Part shown: piece after piece, positions 62,363-64,000 of the stretch
Position numbering within the stretch: position 1 is the stretch's first letter
Layout of the letters: the number at the start of each line of letters is the position of its first letter
DNA from: Anaerolineaceae bacterium
Lineage (GTDB): Bacteria > Chloroflexota > Anaerolineae > Aggregatilineales > Phototrophicaceae
Length of the DNA stretch: 64,000 nucleotides
Assembly (NCBI GenBank): GCA_028818375.1
Contig: JAPPOB010000009.1
Location: 62,001 to 126,000 of the forward strand
Direction of reading: 5' to 3'
Made by a program: the position numbers and the translations under genes
Notes under the pieces: model-generated
What the model saw: the letters and a program-made list of their open reading frames with translations, nothing else
Told to the model about the DNA's origin: nothing
Database searches by the model: none

Positions 62363-64000
62363 ATGAAAGACGCTGCGAACCATACCGCCAGGGAAAGCGT
62401 GGCAGGGCAGGCAACGCAACACAATCTGGCTGCGGCGCACGTCGTCAACGGGCTTGGAGCCCGGCGCCATCTCGTGCCCTGGCACAACTTTCGGCATCTG
62501 CTTGAAACCCAGGCGCGCGTTTCGCCCGACAAGGTCTTTCTCATTTTCCATGATCAACAGGGGCAACGCAGCGAATACAGCTACGCGTCCTTTACCGCCA
62601 GGGTCCGCCGCATCGCGCATTACCTTGGCCATGAACTCGGCATTTGCCAGGGTGACCGGGTGGCGACGCTCTGCAGCAATCACAGCGACACCGTCCTGCT
62701 CTATTTCGCCTGCTGGTGGCTGGGCGCGGTGGTGGCGCCGCAGAACATTGACGAAGACGACCGTCGCATCGCCTTCATCCTGCGCAACAGTGAGGCCGTC
62801 GTCTGCTTCACCCGGCCGGACCAGCTGCAGCGGGCGCGGCGACTGGTTTCCGGCGATGAAGCCGCAGGCGCAGCCAATGTCCGACACATTCTGTCCACGG
62901 AAGCCCTGTCAACGGCGCCAGACCCAGGCCCCCCGGTCGACTGGCAGGCGGAGACCCGGCCCGGCCTGGAAGACGAGGCCCTGCTGGTATACACCAGCGG
63001 CACGACCGGCGCGCCCAAGGGCGTGGTCCTGACGCAGTACAACCTGCTGGTGGACGCCAGCGGCATCAGCGCCTGGCAGGGAATCACAGGCAATCAGCGC
63101 ATGATGTGTGTGTTGCCCGTCCATCACGTCAATGGCACGGTCGTAACGCTCGTGACGCCGCTGGTGACGGGCGGCTCAACCGTGCTCAACGCGCAGTTTT
63201 CCGTGCAGGCCTTCTGGCGCCGGATCGTCGATGAAGGCGTGCACGTCGTCAGCGTGGTGCCCACGCTCCTGCAATACCTCATCGAGCAAGCCGAACGCTT
63301 CCGCCAGGCTGGCCATGGCAAATTTGGGCCGGGCCTGTCAGCGGCAGACCTGAAGCATTTTCGTCACTTCATTTGCGGCGCCGGCACGCTCGCGCTTACC
63401 CTGGCGCGTGAATTTGAGGACTGCTTCAATCTCACCTTGCTGCATGGTTACGGCCTGAGTGAGACCACCTGTTACAGCTGTTTTCTGCCGATTGATCTTT
63501 CGCCGGAAGATCGGCGCCACTGGCTGCTGGAGCATGACTATCCCAGTATCGGTTGCCCCATCGCGCCCAACGAGATGGCGATTTTCGCGGCCGACGGCAG
63601 CGGGCGGCAACTGGGCGAAGGTCAACGTGGCGAAATCTGTGTGCGCGGCCACAACGTCATGAAACATTACTACCGCCGTCCCGACGCCAACGAGGAAACC
63701 TTTCGTTTCGGCTGGTTTCGCAGTGGCGACGAAGGATTCTGGCTGCGGGACGAGTTTGGCCGCCGCTTCTTCTTCATCTCCGGTCGCATCAAGGAGCTCA
63801 TAAACCGCGGCGGCGTCAAGTACAGCCCGCTGGATATCGAGGAGGTCCTGCTGGAGTTGCCAGGCGTACGCGCCGGTCTGGCCATCGCCTTCCCGAATAC
63901 CTGGTACGGCGAGGAAGTGGGCGCCTGGGTCGTGCGTCAGCACAATGCGTCGCTCGACGAAGCCGACGTCCTGACGCACTGCCGTGCGCGTCTTCCCTTC
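62363..64000 (+). CDS. AMP-forming acyl-CoA ligase/adenylation enzyme (3'-truncated by window)
   Basis: Class I adenylate-forming enzyme that activates a carboxylic acid as acyl-AMP. The frame is open from the ATG at 62363 to the end of the window, 546 codons without a stop. Core motifs are YTSGTTGAPKG (A3, P-loop), HGYGLSETTCYS (A5), RSGDEGFWLRDEFG (A7) and SGRIKELINRGGVKYSPLDIEE (A8 hinge). The N-terminus has an extra 40 polar residues. The fatty acid, aryl or other acid substrate is not readable. It is divergent from the FAD gene across 133 bases. Confidence 0.92.
   Translation, partial: MKDAANHTARESVAGQATQHNLAAAHVVNGLGARRHLVPWHNFRHLLETQARVSPDKVFLIFHDQQGQRSEYSYASFTARVRRIAHYLGHELGICQGDRVATLCSNHSDTVLLYFACWWLGAVVAPQNIDEDDRRIAFILRNSEAVVCFTRPDQLQRARRLVSGDEAAGAANVRHILSTEALSTAPDPGPPVDWQAETRPGLEDEALLVYTSGTTGAPKGVVLTQYNLLVDASGISAWQGITGNQRMMCVLPVHHVNGTVVTLVTPLVTGGSTVLNAQFSVQAFWRRIVDEGVHVVSVVPTLLQYLIEQAERFRQAGHGKFGPGLSAADLKHFRHFICGAGTLALTLAREFEDCFNLTLLHGYGLSETTCYSCFLPIDLSPEDRRHWLLEHDYPSIGCPIAPNEMAIFAADGSGRQLGEGQRGEICVRGHNVMKHYYRRPDANEETFRFGWFRSGDEGFWLRDEFGRRFFFISGRIKELINRGGVKYSPLDIEEVLLELPGVRAGLAIAFPNTWYGEEVGAWVVRQHNASLDEADVLTHCRARLPF

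Noticed and set aside
1..64000. Insertion sequences, transposase genes or phage genes
   Set aside because: No transposase, integrase or structural phage protein could be recognised in any frame, and no long terminal inverted repeats were noticed.

Overview
The window is a gene-dense, high-GC bacterial chromosome segment. Genes sit a few bases apart or overlap by ATGA, GTGA or TGATG. Shine-Dalgarno sites are readable, and GTG and TTG starts are common. The gene set suggests a Chloroflexota-like (Anaerolineae or Caldilineae type) heterotroph: family 1 and family 5 ABC transporters, GH51 arabinofuranosidases, a MgtE transporter, a membrane-anchored molybdopterin oxidoreductase and a fused CopC-CopD. 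That taxonomic placement is inference; no rRNA or ribosomal protein gene is present to test it.

1-6.2 kb: two sugar ABC permeases, two tandem GH51 alpha-L-arabinofuranosidases and an ADHFE1-type iron alcohol dehydrogenase. A relic of a permease C-terminus lies between the two GH51 genes and marks an old tandem duplication. 6.3-15.4 kb: a translationally coupled minus-strand DNA-processing operon, read in the order AddB-like protein with no nuclease domain, UvrD-type helicase, separate Fe-S PD-(D/E)XK nuclease, methyltransferase-nuclease fusion of lower GC, RecJ. It looks like a split AddAB machine with an embedded modification/restriction gene and is the best candidate for an unusual system here. 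15.5-20.7 kb: a peptide-type ABC importer without ATPases, a U32-like protein and an SMP-30 lactonase. 20.9-30.4 kb: pdxT, a Lys/Arg-free acidic protein, mgtE, an alginate-lyase-fold protein, a FAD oxidoreductase, UDP-glucose dehydrogenase, a PQQ-type sugar dehydrogenase and an M19 dipeptidase.

30.5-41.7 kb: a membrane molybdopterin oxidoreductase; a minus-strand operon CopC-CopD(-degenerate cytochrome c) / TIR-like membrane protein / flavin monooxygenase; and an operon for 2-oxoacid (or acetoin) dehydrogenase E2, E1-alpha, E1-beta plus a zinc alcohol dehydrogenase, preceded by tRNA-Arg(CCU) and a small membrane protein. A WD40 protein follows. 41.8-52 kb: a surface polysaccharide locus (three GT4 glycosyltransferases, a polyprenyl-phosphate sugar-1-phosphate transferase, a WecA/MraY-like transferase). 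It is interrupted at 44.4-48.7 kb by broken genes: a membrane protein with three frameshifts, a relic of the sugar transferase tail, a DUF4230-like gene with an in-frame amber codon and lower GC, and an enolase-superfamily pseudogene.

52-64 kb: a sugar epimerase/dehydrogenase divergent from mannonate dehydratase uxuA (hexuronate catabolism), a large unknown 895-residue protein, then corC-like, cdd, recO and rfbC coupled on the minus strand, folC, a short protoporphyrinogen-oxidase-like protein, and an acyl-CoA-ligase-type enzyme that runs off the window.

The broad picture is a plant- or polysaccharide-degrading heterotroph: arabinose release and uptake, uronate catabolism and sugar oxidation are combined with exopolysaccharide synthesis. 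A GCTATACTG-type -10 element recurs upstream of several unrelated units.
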